A stretch of 46,776 nucleotides of DNA from Atlanticothrix silvestris CENA357 (GCF_016056295.1 NZ_JAECZB010000083.1:1-46776); one strand, 5' to 3'. Positions 17,589-26,824 are shown, counted from the first letter of the stretch. Made by a program: numbers and translations. The notes: generated by a model not told the origin, from the sequence alone.

Positions 17589-18092
17589 TTAGTCAAAATA
17601 GAAAAGCGTCAGCACTTTTCTTTGTTCTTCTGCATCCTGGCAAGTTTGTAGCAGAGTACGACTGTCATGAAACGCAAAGCAAATTAGTTGCTGGCAACGG
17701 GAGACAATCTCCTTATTACACAGATAACTAGCTTCAGCGAGGGACAGATTATCATTACCGGGATTTTCCACCAAATGCATTACCTGCTCTAATTGCTGGC
17801 GTGATTCGTTGGGTTGGCGTTCTAAACTTTGAGGTAGAATCACCGTCAACAAGTTAGGATCAGCCCGCATTGCTCCCTTGATGGCAGCAGAATTGGTACC
17901 TGTTGCTCCAGAGGTGATGACGCGATTACCTGATAAAACCAGGGCATAAGTCATCATTTCAATTAGATTTTGATGCGTAATGGGCACATGACGCGAACCT
18001 AGCAAGGCGATTCGTTTAGAACCTGTTTGCTGGATTGTCGCCAGTTCCTGCGCTAATGTATCGAGTTTGATAAGGTCTATTGACTGGCTCAA
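17589..18092 (-). CDS. DprA/LOG-like Rossmann-fold protein
   Basis: This 167-residue protein shows a Rossmann core like DprA and the LOG/SLOG superfamily: SKRIALLGSRHVPITHQNLI, then VITSGATGTNSAAIKGAMRA (a Gly-rich nucleotide-binding loop, about residues 57-76), and later QQLICFAFHDSRTLLQTCQD. Cyanobacterial homologs are labelled 'DNA recombination-mediator protein A', but they are much shorter than true DprA, and a nucleotide-sensing role is equally possible. The only start that keeps the family N-terminus is TTG at 18092. It ends just before a small convergent spacer. Confidence 0.72.
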   Translation of the reverse strand: MSQSIDLIKLDTLAQELATIQQTGSKRIALLGSRHVPITHQNLIEMMTYALVLSGNRVITSGATGTNSAAIKGAMRADPNLLTVILPQSLERQPNESRQQLEQVMHLVENPGNDNLSLAEASYLCNKEIVSRCQQLICFAFHDSRTLLQTCQDAEEQRKVLTLFYFD

Positions 18093-18284
18093 AGATGGAC
18101 GTAATCAGATTAAACAACCCAGCTATTTTACCAAACAGAGTGTAAGTGCGAAGCCAACCTGAGTTAGATCTTGCTACATTTTTTTGATTATGTGGTCAGT
18201 AGTTTGGATAACTTCAATGAAAAGTTAAGTAGAGAGCAGAGGAGATAAAGGGTCTTATACCTCCATATATGCTCTCAGACAAAG

Positions 18285-19379
18285 CTAAGGTAAGGCGTTT
18301 GCTGGAGTTAAGCCTAGTTTAGATAACAAGCGGTCAATGTCAAAATGCTCTGTCATTAACTGACGAATGCATTGAACTTTAATTGGCTCATGAACGCGTA
18401 CTTGACCAAAAGTGCGGTCAACAATCTCTACGGTTGTGAGAGTATCCAAGTCAACAGATAAAATGGGGATTTCTAATTCTTCAGCGCGACTGAGGATGAA
18501 TGGGGGAGGTGGTAGCTGTCCGGTGAGGATGAGGCACTGGGTAGAAGTTTCTAAAGCAGCTTGCTGAATCTCCACGCGATCGCCTCCTGTCACCACTGCC
18601 ATATTCCGGCGTTTACGGAAATACTTCACAGCAGAATTGACATTCATTGCCCCAATTGCCAAACTTTCCACCATCAAATCTAAGCGATCGCTACGACAGA
18701 GAACTTCGGCATTTAATTGTTTTACCAGTTCGCCAACGCTGACACTGCGTAGCAAGTCGCTTTTGGGCAGCATTGCCAGTACGGCAATACCTTGCTGTTC
18801 CAAATACGGCCGTAAAAGACTGTCAACTGTTTCTATTTGTTCGGCAGGAATATCATTGATTACAACTCCCGCCAAGCGATCGCCCACGCGCTGCTTTGCA
18901 GATAATAGTGCTTCAACTGAAAGCAGCGAGTTGTAACGAGCTACTAACAACACAGCAGCGTCTAACACTTCAGCTATTTGCAGCAAAGACAAATCAAACA
19001 GATTCCCTTCCGCTAAATCACCAGATCCCTCTAGCAAAACTAAATCCCCTCGCGGAATTTGTAAATATTGCTCTATTAGGGACTGACGATAATCGGTTTT
19101 ATCTTCACCGCGTAAGCGTTTTTGCACACTAATTTCATTCAAAGCAAGCAAAGTGGGAGCAACACGGTTTGCCGATAGATTGAGACTAAGAGTAACGAAC
19201 TGGACATCTTCTTCAACCACGGTACCGCCAGATGCACTAAAACAAGTGCCTAGTGGTTTGCCGTAGCCAATATCCAGTCCTTTTTGCTGTAGTTGGTGAT
19301 ACAAACCCAAAACAGTTGCAGATTTACCACTGTAAGTCTCGGTTGATCCAATCAGCAAATGTTTAGCAGATTTTGGCAC
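18285..19379 (-). CDS. Pta-N-like P-loop/DRTGG protein ('phosphotransacetylase family')
   Basis: This 364-residue protein combines a BioD/CobB-like P-loop domain (Walker A GSTETYSGKS at residues 11-20; LLEGSGDLAEGNLFDLSLLQ at about 115-134) with a DRTGG domain (about 215-330, VVTGGDRVEIQQAALE). This is the layout of the N-terminal half of long phosphotransacetylases, but the catalytic PTA_PTB domain is absent, so it is probably a regulatory or nucleotide-binding protein and not an acetyl-phosphate enzyme. It starts with GTG at 19379 behind a good AGGAGT Shine-Dalgarno. Confidence 0.82.
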   Translation of the reverse strand: MPKSAKHLLIGSTETYSGKSATVLGLYHQLQQKGLDIGYGKPLGTCFSASGGTVVEEDVQFVTLSLNLSANRVAPTLLALNEISVQKRLRGEDKTDYRQSLIEQYLQIPRGDLVLLEGSGDLAEGNLFDLSLLQIAEVLDAAVLLVARYNSLLSVEALLSAKQRVGDRLAGVVINDIPAEQIETVDSLLRPYLEQQGIAVLAMLPKSDLLRSVSVGELVKQLNAEVLCRSDRLDLMVESLAIGAMNVNSAVKYFRKRRNMAVVTGGDRVEIQQAALETSTQCLILTGQLPPPPFILSRAEELEIPILSVDLDTLTTVEIVDRTFGQVRVHEPIKVQCIRQLMTEHFDIDRLLSKLGLTPANALP

Positions 19380-19720
19380 ACATGCACTCCTAATTTCAAA
19401 AGGAAGTAAAACCCAGCTAGGTGTTTCCTAATTCTAGTTTGTTCCGGCAGAAGCCTTGTGCTTTCACAAAGTGGGTTTTTTCAAGGATGTACTTTTTTGA
19501 GGTAATATATTTATCTTAAAACCTAAGTATTTATATTGTTGTACTAATATCTGCTTGGTATCTAAAATTTTACTTTCAATATTTTTATATTGAGGATTTA
19601 TGATATGGCTCTAAAAGCCTGGGTAAAAGGGGTATAAGGCTATAGACAAAGAATTTCGCCCTTAATTCCTGTACCCCTAAATCCTTACACCTTTATACCC
19701 TACATTCCTAGTGAACTAGT
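19380..19720. other. Intergenic region
   Basis: AT-rich spacer with a pyrimidine/purine-biased inverted arrangement near 19620-19700 (GGTATAAGG facing CCTTTATACC-type sequence) downstream of the EbsA-like gene. No ORF was recognised. Confidence 0.45.
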
Positions 19721-20095
19721 TTATTCGTCTATACGCAGCAATTTACGATAAAAAGCTTGCGAAAAATCGGTAGCACGATGGCGCTTATAGTTATCCATAA
19801 GTTCAATTAAAAAGCTAATAAATTCAAAACTTGCCATCATCATTTCATAACTGAGGTCAGCATTGCCGTCAAATTGCATCCGGCAACGCGTCAAGTCTGA
19901 AGGTAAGGTTGCAACATTCCAAGAAGCGACAAAGGGAATATTATCACTTGCTTCTATTTTGCGGTGTCCCTCTAAAACGCCTTTTTGATAAAGACTAATG
20001 GCATAGGGCAAAAAATTGCGCTTAGCACCCTGAATATAAGGTAGGTAAACGCTTGCTTGTTGTGGAGTGGCAGGTTGCAGTTGCTCAATAGACAT
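19721..20095 (-). CDS. EbsA-like protein (type IV pilus/biofilm factor)
   Basis: This 124-residue cytosolic protein resembles the cyanobacterial EbsA family, which is needed for type IV pilus assembly and biofilm self-suppression in Synechococcus elongatus. The visible conserved part is QASVYLPYIQGAKRNFLPYA, then ISLYQKGVLEGHRKI, and SDLTRCRMQFDGNADLSYEM with a helical C-terminus. There is no signal peptide or membrane helix. A GAGGA Shine-Dalgarno lies before the ATG. The family assignment is from memory of sequence similarity and needs a profile search. Confidence 0.6.
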   Translation of the reverse strand: MSIEQLQPATPQQASVYLPYIQGAKRNFLPYAISLYQKGVLEGHRKIEASDNIPFVASWNVATLPSDLTRCRMQFDGNADLSYEMMMASFEFISFLIELMDNYKRHRATDFSQAFYRKLLRIDE

Positions 20096-20740
20096 CGTTG
20101 AATATTCCTCAAGTTACTTAAAAACTGGGGATATTAGTTGACATCAATAGTATTCCCAAAAAATATACGTTCCACACAGCAGAGGAGCAGGGGAGCAAGG
20201 GAGCAGGGGAAGTAAGAAGAATAACAACTGACCACTGACCACTAACAACTGACAACAGTCAACTGACCCGCGCAGCGTAAATAAAGTAATCAGCATCAGC
20301 CAAAGATTAAGAGTAAAAACAGGAAAAATATAAATAAACGTCAAGAGTTTATAAGTTATGCTTTTAACTGCTGTTTTATTATAATTTTGGCTTTTGTAGC
20401 CAATTCCAGCCCAGGAATAATCATGTTGATAGAAGTTACTGCTAAGAAATATTAAAATTTCGGTTACAATGAGGCTGCATTGGCTTTTATCGAAGCTAGG
20501 GCAATAACATCACAAATTCCGGCTATCAGTCTGTGAATGCTGTTATTGTGCTTTATTTAACTACTAGCTGCCGTTACCTTGCTATAATTTTGTCCAACCT
20601 AAAGGAGGACTTGACGAACTTTATCGTAAGTTTACAAGGATCTAGTGGTTGCAAGTTTATCAAGGTTTAACAGTTTAGTGTTACCTGATTCTCAGCTTCT
20701 TTAGGGTGTATAAAAATACTGGTTTTACAATCAAGTACCT
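20096..20740. other. Long leader/spacer before the GT2 gene
   Basis: It holds a G-rich low-complexity tract (about 20178-20212), a heptamer STRR (20227-20268), and an 11-bp inverted repeat with one mismatch (CAATAACATCA at 20502-20512 with TGCTGTTATTG at 20539-20549). No ORF with family resemblance was seen. The 3' part probably contains the promoter and an unusually long leader for the gene at 20741. Confidence 0.5.
20227..20268 (+). repeat. Heptamer STRR (ACTGACC-type), 6 units
   Basis: Six consecutive 7-bp units occur: ACTGACC, ACTGACC, ACTAACA, ACTGACA, ACAGTCA, ACTGACC. This is the same repeat family as at 24561-24616, but more degenerate. Confidence 0.85.
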
Positions 20741-22144
20741 ATGCCAGCGAATTCCTGGCCCGAAAACGATTATTACGACGAGCTTGACCCACTTAACTCC
20801 CTGTTATCCGACCTATCGGTAGATGAGGAGTCAGTGGTAGAAACTGATATGTCTCTACCACCCAGGTTTCAAGGACGTAGACGCAAAGCTGCTCTAGTTT
20901 TAACGATAGTTTGGAGTGGCACGATCGCCCTGCATTTAGTTTCCTGGGGTTCTATATTCGTACTAGGATTGACCACGCTCCTAGGGCTTCATGCCTTAGT
21001 GATCGTGTTTGCTAGACCCCGCCATTATGCCAAAGAAATGCAAGGAGATTTGCCCTCTGTATCTATTTTGGTAGCAGCAAAAAATGAAGATGCAGTTATT
21101 GGCAAATTAGTCAAAAATCTTTGTAGCCTGGAATATCCCAATGGGCAGTACGAAGTCTGGATCATTGACGATCACAGTACCGATAAAACACCACAGTTAT
21201 TAGCAGAACTAGCGCAAGAATATGAACAACTGAAGGTTCTTAGGCGTTCTGCACAAGCTACGGGTGGCAAGTCGGGAGCGTTAAATCAGGTTTTGCCACT
21301 GACCAAAGGGGAAGTTGTGGCAGTATTTGATGCTGATGCTCAGGTAGCACCAGATTTACTGTTACAGGTAATACCCTTATTTCAGCACGAAAAAGTGGGG
21401 GCAGTACAAGTACGAAAGGCGATCGCCAACGCCAAGGAAAATTTTTGGACTAAAGGTCAGATGGCAGAAATGGCTCTGGATACTTGGTTTCAGCAACAAC
21501 GTACTGCCATTGGTGGAATTGGCGAACTGCGGGGTAACGGTCAATTTGTCCGCCGGACTGCCTTAGAAAGTTGTGGTGGGTGGAATGAAGAAACCATCAC
21601 CGATGATTTGGATATGACTTTCCGCCTCCATCTAAATAACTGGGATATTGAGTGTACATCCTACCCAGCGGTGCAAGAAGAAGGCGTGACAAATGCGATC
21701 GCTCTTTGGCATCAGCGCAACCGTTGGGCAGAAGGTGGCTATCAGCGTTATTTAGATTATTGGCATCTCATTCTCAAAAACCGCATGGGTACGCGGAAAA
21801 CTTGGGATTTGCTGATGTTTATGGTGACTATGTATATCTTGCCGACAGCAGCCATCCCAGATTTATTAATGGCGATCGCTCGGCATCGTTTACCAATTCT
21901 CAGCCCAGTCACTAGTTTATCTGTAACTATGTCTGTGGTGGGTATGTTTGCCGGTCTGAAGCGGATACGTCTAGATCAGAAATTCAGTATTTTTACAAGC
22001 TTTCTGCTATTGCTTCAGACAATGCGTGGCACATTATATATGTTGCACTGGTTAGTAGTCATGAGCAGTACTACTGCCCGTGTCTCTATCAGACCAAAGC
22101 GCCTAAAGTGGGTAAAAACAGTGCATTCAGGAAATGGAGAGTAG
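20741..22144 (+). CDS. mgdA: GT2 membrane glycosyltransferase, probable monoglucosyldiacylglycerol synthase
   Basis: This 467-residue GT2 enzyme has two membrane helices (about 50-90), a catalytic domain and C-terminal helices (about 360-440). Catalytic motifs are DDHSTD (143-148), the DxD at Asp197/Asp199 (VFDADAQ), TDDLD (287-291) and QRNRW (325-329, the processive-type QxxRW). The N-terminal layout (acidic leader, then RFQGRRRKAALVLTIVW) resembles the cyanobacterial MgdA/Sll1377-type enzyme that transfers glucose from UDP-glucose to diacylglycerol, the first step of thylakoid galactolipid synthesis. An exopolysaccharide synthase is the main alternative. Confidence 0.78.
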   Translation: MPANSWPENDYYDELDPLNSLLSDLSVDEESVVETDMSLPPRFQGRRRKAALVLTIVWSGTIALHLVSWGSIFVLGLTTLLGLHALVIVFARPRHYAKEMQGDLPSVSILVAAKNEDAVIGKLVKNLCSLEYPNGQYEVWIIDDHSTDKTPQLLAELAQEYEQLKVLRRSAQATGGKSGALNQVLPLTKGEVVAVFDADAQVAPDLLLQVIPLFQHEKVGAVQVRKAIANAKENFWTKGQMAEMALDTWFQQQRTAIGGIGELRGNGQFVRRTALESCGGWNEETITDDLDMTFRLHLNNWDIECTSYPAVQEEGVTNAIALWHQRNRWAEGGYQRYLDYWHLILKNRMGTRKTWDLLMFMVTMYILPTAAIPDLLMAIARHRLPILSPVTSLSVTMSVVGMFAGLKRIRLDQKFSIFTSFLLLLQTMRGTLYMLHWLVVMSSTTARVSIRPKRLKWVKTVHSGNGE

Positions 22145-22160
22145 CTTTTACGGGTAATGG

Positions 22161-22203
22161 AAAATGCAAAATTCAAAACAATAACTTTAAATTTTGCATT
22201 TTT
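22161..22203. terminator. Bidirectional terminator after the GT2 gene
   Basis: AAAATGCAAAATT (22161-22173) pairs perfectly over 13 bp with AATTTTGCATTTT (22190-22202) around a 16-nt loop, and a T run follows. It lies between the convergent genes ending at 22144 and 22356 and, with A and T runs on its two sides, would work for both strands. Confidence 0.75.
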
Positions 22204-22355
22204 AATTCCACATTTCGTGGTTACAACTGTCACAAATAAAATGCACTAAAAGTCACGCAGTTAGTGCTTCAGCGATCTCCGCCTGAATTACTCTAAAATT
22301 TACGAATTCTCTCCAGTCATATCAGTACCTCAAACAATCAGTGCGAGATACAACA

Positions 22356-24266
22356 TTAATCTTGGAAAACCATAATATTACCAGAATAGCAAGCTACCCA
22401 AACTTGTTTAGTTTCAGGATCGTAGGTAATTCCAATAGGATTAGCACCAACATTCACTTTTTGAATTATCTTCATGTCATTGGTGCGAATTTTACTAACT
22501 GTGTTGTCGCTATAGTTGACAACATAAAGCCGTTGACCATTATCTGATAAAACCATGCTACGCGGAGCATTGCCTGTGGAAATTTTCTTGATTAATTTAC
22601 CATTTGGCAAGCTAATTTTCGCAATTTTCCCTTCACCATTTAAAGAAGCATAGAGATATTTATCAGCTGGGTCTATATTTAAATGGCGTGGTGAACGACC
22701 AATATTTTTCAGCCATTTTACCGAAAAATTTCTCAAATCTACTTCGGCAATTTCATAAGAACCCATGACAGCAATGTATGCTTTTTCTGAAGCTGCATCT
22801 ACAACAATTCCTCTAGGATATGCCCCTAGTTTAATGCGTTTGATTTCCTGATTTTTTTCAGTATCTACAATACTCAAGTCCCAAGAACACCAGTTACTAA
22901 CTAGTACCAGACGCTGATCAGGTGAAGTGGCTACAAATTTAGGGACAGATCCAACTTGGATTACGTTGTCAATATCGAGAGTATCAGTATTAATTCGATA
23001 CAAAAAACTTTTGTCAGTCTTTTGAGATGGATTGCATTGATCGCTACCAGGTTTATTAAAGCCTTTACCATACATTTTGTAGTTAGAAACCCAGGCATAT
23101 TTGCCATTATGGGAAAAACTAGCTTCAACTGGCGCACCTTTATAAGTACCTTTAAACTTTGAATAACCGTATTTTGATAAATTTACTTCATCAGGAATGA
23201 CTTTGACTAATTCATGTTCTCGGTTATATACAGTTATCGTATGGTTATACATCATGTTTTGGGCAAAGAATAAACCATTACCCGAATACACCACAGACTT
23301 AGGCGAAATCCTACCAGAAATAGTTTTTGTGAGGGTCATCTTTTGGGTTTGATGACTGGAAACGGTTTTTTGGGAATGCTTTTGTTGATCTTGCTTTTCT
23401 AGTTGTTGAGGTTTATTTGCGATCGCCGCAGATGGAAAAATCGATTGAGAGACTGCGGGTGTCGGTATTTTCTGGGTTTGATGACTGGAAACGGTTTTTT
23501 GGGAATGCTTTTGTTGCTCCTGATTTTCTAGTTGTTGAGGTTTACTTGCGATCGCCGCAGACGGAGAAGTCGATTGAGAGACTGGGGGTGTCAATATTGT
23601 TGAACTAGATTCTAGGGCTGATAGTGTCTTGGGGCCAACAATCCCATCAATGACTAACTTATTAGCTTTCTGAAATCTGATCACCGCCGCTTGTGTCGCT
23701 GCATCAAACTGTCCTGTGATGGGTTCCTTAAAATATCCGACTGCATATAGTTTTTGCTGGAGGGAGGTTACTTGAGAACTACTATTACCCCTTTGTAAAA
23801 GTAGAGTGGCGGTAGTCGCAGTCAATTTTTTTTGGTCATCAGTAATTAAGGGAGAAGAAGATTTTGGTGTTCCCAAATCAGATGTTAACGCTGATAGCGT
23901 CTGGGAACCAACAATTCCATCAGCGATTAATCCATTGGCTTTTTGAAATTTAATTACGGCCGCTTCAGTTACAGGCCCAAAATATCCTGTGATGGATTCT
24001 CCAAAGTACCCAGCTGCTTTTAGCTTTTGCTGAAGAGATATGACTTGAGAGCTTTTGTTACCTTTCCTCAAAGCTAGCGCTGGGTTAGAACAATTAAAAA
24101 AACCCAAACCAACATTAAAAGAGAACAACAGCATCAAGGCTTTACTCTGGTCTTTTGTCCAGTTTAGTTCTGGAAAACATAAATCAAAATCGGCTACAGT
24201 TCCCTGTTCCGAATTAGCGGATGCTTCATAAGTTTCAGCTAAATGCAGGTAGGCAAGTGTGTCCAT
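22356..24266 (-). CDS. Peptidoglycan-binding (x2) + YVTN beta-propeller protein
   Basis: This 636-residue protein starts MDTLAYLHLAETYEASA, a common N-terminus of cyanobacterial peptidoglycan-binding proteins, then has a hydrophobic segment (about 43-65) that could anchor or export it. Two PG_binding_1 domains follow (about 68-128 and 152-212, each with QxFDAAT/FGPVTEAAVIKFQKAN). After a Ser/Gln-rich linker made of two 43-residue copies comes a seven-blade YVTN-type propeller (about 325-636; VATSPDQRLVLVSNW, LNIDPADKYLYASL, GANPIGITYDPETKQVWVAC). The function is probably cell-envelope scaffolding. Confidence 0.82.
   Translation of the reverse strand: MDTLAYLHLAETYEASANSEQGTVADFDLCFPELNWTKDQSKALMLLFSFNVGLGFFNCSNPALALRKGNKSSQVISLQQKLKAAGYFGESITGYFGPVTEAAVIKFQKANGLIADGIVGSQTLSALTSDLGTPKSSSPLITDDQKKLTATTATLLLQRGNSSSQVTSLQQKLYAVGYFKEPITGQFDAATQAAVIRFQKANKLVIDGIVGPKTLSALESSSTILTPPVSQSTSPSAAIASKPQQLENQEQQKHSQKTVSSHQTQKIPTPAVSQSIFPSAAIANKPQQLEKQDQQKHSQKTVSSHQTQKMTLTKTISGRISPKSVVYSGNGLFFAQNMMYNHTITVYNREHELVKVIPDEVNLSKYGYSKFKGTYKGAPVEASFSHNGKYAWVSNYKMYGKGFNKPGSDQCNPSQKTDKSFLYRINTDTLDIDNVIQVGSVPKFVATSPDQRLVLVSNWCSWDLSIVDTEKNQEIKRIKLGAYPRGIVVDAASEKAYIAVMGSYEIAEVDLRNFSVKWLKNIGRSPRHLNIDPADKYLYASLNGEGKIAKISLPNGKLIKKISTGNAPRSMVLSDNGQRLYVVNYSDNTVSKIRTNDMKIIQKVNVGANPIGITYDPETKQVWVACYSGNIMVFQD
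23344..23601 (-). repeat. Two tandem 129-bp (43-codon) repeats inside the 22356 gene
   Basis: TGGGTTTGATGACTGGAAAC at 23344 recurs at 23473 (129 bp later), and the two copies are nearly identical over most of the unit. Each encodes a linker unit SQS..PSAAIA.KPQQLE.Q.QQKHSQKTVSSHQTQK. The unit length is a multiple of three, so the frame is preserved. Confidence 0.9.
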
Positions 24267-24633
24267 AGTTAGGGAATAGCCAATATTCAGTGTAATAAAT
24301 GGTAAAAATTTAAAGTGTCTTTCTGCGTGTGTACTGTTAAAGTTTGCAGATGTAGAAGGCTTTTATCCTTCAATTTGTCTAATCTTGTATGACTAAGAAT
24401 TTAGCATCTGATACTGAGAAAAGGAGAAAGACATGATAAAGTTTACACATCAAATTTACACAGATATTGCAAAATATGGCAATCTCCTTCAACAAGGGAC
24501 AGGGAGCAGTGTTTCGACTACGCTCAACAACCGAGCAGAGGAGCAAGAAGAAAAAACACCACTGACCACTGACCACTGACCACTGACCACTGACAACTGA
24601 CCACTGACAACTGACCCCCTGAATGCATCCCTT
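24267..24633. other. Intergenic region with repeats
   Basis: It contains a common Nostocales interspersed fragment (about 24512-24530, TTTCGACTACGCTCAAC) and a perfect heptamer STRR just before the usp gene end. No ORF of note was seen. Confidence 0.6.
24561..24616 (+). repeat. Heptamer STRR, 8 units of ACTGAC[C/A]
   Basis: Eight uninterrupted 7-bp units occur, varying only at the last base: C,C,C,C,A,C,A,C. It lies 18 bp beyond the 3' end of the universal stress protein gene. Heptanucleotide STRRs mark heterocystous cyanobacteria and vary in copy number. Confidence 0.95.
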
Positions 24634-25161
24634 TCAAGCCTCTAACGCATTTTGCAGACTTTCTGCTGTATCAGTCATCTGTCCTTGGATTGCCAGAACT
24701 GAGCAATGAGCGTGATGCAACACGTAATTACTGATACTACCCAAAAAAAACTCACTGATTCCCCCACGACCCCGACGGCCAACAACAATTAAATCGGCTG
24801 GCCAACTACTAGCTACCTCACAAATGATACGACCTGCATCACCTAAATTTTGGGAAAAGCCAGTTTTTACACCTGCATGAATTGCTATATCACTGAGCGA
24901 TCGCAGCCAATCTAATCTCTGTTTCCTCAGTTCTTCCCACTCTTGGACATATTTATAGTTCTCGATAGGTGGAGTTTGTAAAGTGGGATAAATAGCATCT
25001 GGTTGCGTAAACACAGGGCTGATATAAGGATCTTCTAGAGGAGATAAAACATGCAGCAACATGACTTCAGAATTAGTTGCTTTTGCTAACAATATGCCTT
25101 GCTCAAAAACATGTTGATCCATTTCGGATCTGTCTATTGCAATCAACATTTTGTGAAACAT
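24634..25161 (-). CDS. Universal stress protein (UspA family)
   Basis: This 175-residue Usp domain starts MFHKMLIAIDRSEMDQHVFE and ends with the ATP-binding signature VVGRRGRGGISEFFLGSISN (G-2x-G-9x-G-S, about 129-148) followed by HHAHCSVLAI. The ATP-type motif is complete. Usp proteins bind ATP and dimerise in stress adaptation. A 30-residue insertion (about 45-75: SPLEDPYISPVFTQPDAIYP) is common in cyanobacterial members. It lies upstream of and divergent from the PRC/DUF2382 stress-type cluster. Confidence 0.92.
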   Translation of the reverse strand: MFHKMLIAIDRSEMDQHVFEQGILLAKATNSEVMLLHVLSPLEDPYISPVFTQPDAIYPTLQTPPIENYKYVQEWEELRKQRLDWLRSLSDIAIHAGVKTGFSQNLGDAGRIICEVASSWPADLIVVGRRGRGGISEFFLGSISNYVLHHAHCSVLAIQGQMTDTAESLQNALEA

Positions 25162-25734
25162 AGTTAAAATTCCTTCAATTATGGGTAAAGTTGCGTTTTT
25201 AACTGTGTTTAATTATATTTTCATTTCAGGCGATCGCATCTCAATTGTTACTAACAGAAGCAAACAAGATTGAACTATCTAAAACAAGTTGAATGTTCCA
25301 AATCATTCCCAAGCAAGTATTAAGCTCCTCAGCAATAAAGGACATTAGCATCAGGCTAGCTTAACTGCGATTAATTGTTATCTATCTCGATCACCTTGAT
25401 ACACAAGAGGTTTCCAATTTGGAACTTGTTACTGGTATTTTCCTCATTGACAATATCAAAGCTGAAGAAAAATTTACCTCTTTAACCATTTTAAATTAAT
25501 TGCTACAACTATCCAAAGAAATATCTTTTGGTTGAAAATTGAGCAGTTCATCTTAGTTGATTGATTACTGAAGTTGTATTCAAGAGGTTCAAAACTAGTG
25601 CTACTTCACAGATGAAAATGAACCTTAAGCAATGAAATCTCTCATTTGACTTCAGTCGCCAGCAGGAGGAAAACTGGCATCATACTTTATACGCTAATAA
25701 TAATTAGATATTTTCAATAACTTGGGAACAGCTT
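25162..25734. other. Divergent intergenic region, usp / PRC cluster
   Basis: This is 573 bp of AT-rich spacer with one HIP1 site near 25231. No gene, strong hairpin or repeat was seen. Promoters of usp (minus) and of the first PRC/DUF2382 gene (plus) must lie here. Confidence 0.5.
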
Positions 25735-26577
25735 ATGCCGCTTCATAAATTAGAAGAATTTGACCCGAACTACCGAGAAACCTTTGGTGGCGAGGATGTT
25801 AAGGCTTTAGATCTCTATACAGAAGGTGAAGTCAAAGTTGGCTCTGTGGCTGATGCTTTGGTAGATCAAGACGGCCGCTTTCGATATCTAGTTATCAATA
25901 CAAGCTGGGATTCTCTGGGTAAAAAAATACTACTACCAATAGGTCTTTCTCGGATAGACTATACAGCAAAGCGTGTCTATGTTGATGGACTCAGTAAACA
26001 GCAAGTAGAACTTTTGCCAGAGTACCAAGAGAACATGGTTGTTGAAGATGACTATGAAGAACAAGTACGCAGTGTATTTCGTTCTCCAACTAATAATTTA
26101 ATTTATGATCGCGAGACATATAACTACCAAGAAGAACCAAATTTATATGGTTTAAATGACCAATACCATCAAACTTTTAGGCTGTATGAAGAGCGCTTAA
26201 TTGCTAATAAGCAACGAATTAAGAGAGGAGAAGTAGCTGTTGGTAAGCACATTGAAACGGAAACTGTACATGTTGCAGTTCCTGTCCAAAAAGAACGGGT
26301 TGTAATTGAGCGAGTTTCACCAACAGGAGCCGAAACAGTTGTAGATCCAAGCAATCTTCAATTTCAAGAAGGGGAAGTAGCACGCATAGAAGTATATGAA
26401 GAAACACCTGAGATTCGCAAAGAAGCGTTTGTACGGGAAGAAATTAGAGTTAAAAAAGTGATAGATAGAGATACAGTAGAAGCACAAGATACAGTTCGTC
26501 GAGAAGAGTTAGATATTGATACTGCGGGCGAACTGCATGTAAACGAAACTGGTGCAAATAAACAAGATGCTGTTTAA
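25735..26577 (+). CDS. PRC-barrel + DUF2382 protein, copy 1
   Basis: This 280-residue protein has an N-terminal PRC-barrel (about 15-90, VGSVADALVDQDGRFRYLVI and KKILLPIGLSRIDY) and a C-terminal DUF2382 domain (about 145-265), which contains repeated charged motifs RLYEERLIANKQRIKRGEVA, VPVQKERVVIERVSP and FVREEIRVKKVIDRDTVEAQ. The family is found in cyanobacteria and Deinococcus and is stress-associated; its molecular role is unknown. It is very acidic/basic mixed, has no signal peptide, and has two paralogs directly downstream. Confidence 0.85.
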   Translation: MPLHKLEEFDPNYRETFGGEDVKALDLYTEGEVKVGSVADALVDQDGRFRYLVINTSWDSLGKKILLPIGLSRIDYTAKRVYVDGLSKQQVELLPEYQENMVVEDDYEEQVRSVFRSPTNNLIYDRETYNYQEEPNLYGLNDQYHQTFRLYEERLIANKQRIKRGEVAVGKHIETETVHVAVPVQKERVVIERVSPTGAETVVDPSNLQFQEGEVARIEVYEETPEIRKEAFVREEIRVKKVIDRDTVEAQDTVRREELDIDTAGELHVNETGANKQDAV

Positions 26578-26624
26578 GTAGCTAGTCAAATCAATTGTTG
26601 CATAGATACATTATAAAAAAGTAG

Positions 26625-26660
26625 ATAGGCAGGAGTTGATATCAACTCCTGCCTATAGTT
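26625..26660 (+). terminator. Perfect 32-bp palindrome, terminator of copy 1
   Basis: ATAGGCAGGAGTTGAT (26625-26640) is followed directly by its exact reverse complement (26641-26656) and then AGTTTTAA. It lies 47 bp after the stop of the first PRC/DUF2382 gene. The 16-bp stem with a T run fits a rho-independent terminator, so copies 1 and 2 are probably separate transcription units. Confidence 0.75.
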
Positions 26661-26824
26661 TTAATTAGAGGTTAACTAATTTTAAATATCGATTTCCGCA
26701 GGTAACTAGATAAAATATCTCTTACTTTTGATAATACTTGCTTAAGCCGAGAGAAAGATGAAAAGCAAGGGAATAAATATTTAGAATATTCTCAAATAGA
26801 TGTTATTAAATGAGGAAAAATATA

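Noticed and set aside
24561-24616. CRISPR-like regular repeats
   Set aside because: The unit is 7 bp with no spacers, so it is an STRR, not a CRISPR array. No cas gene is in the window.
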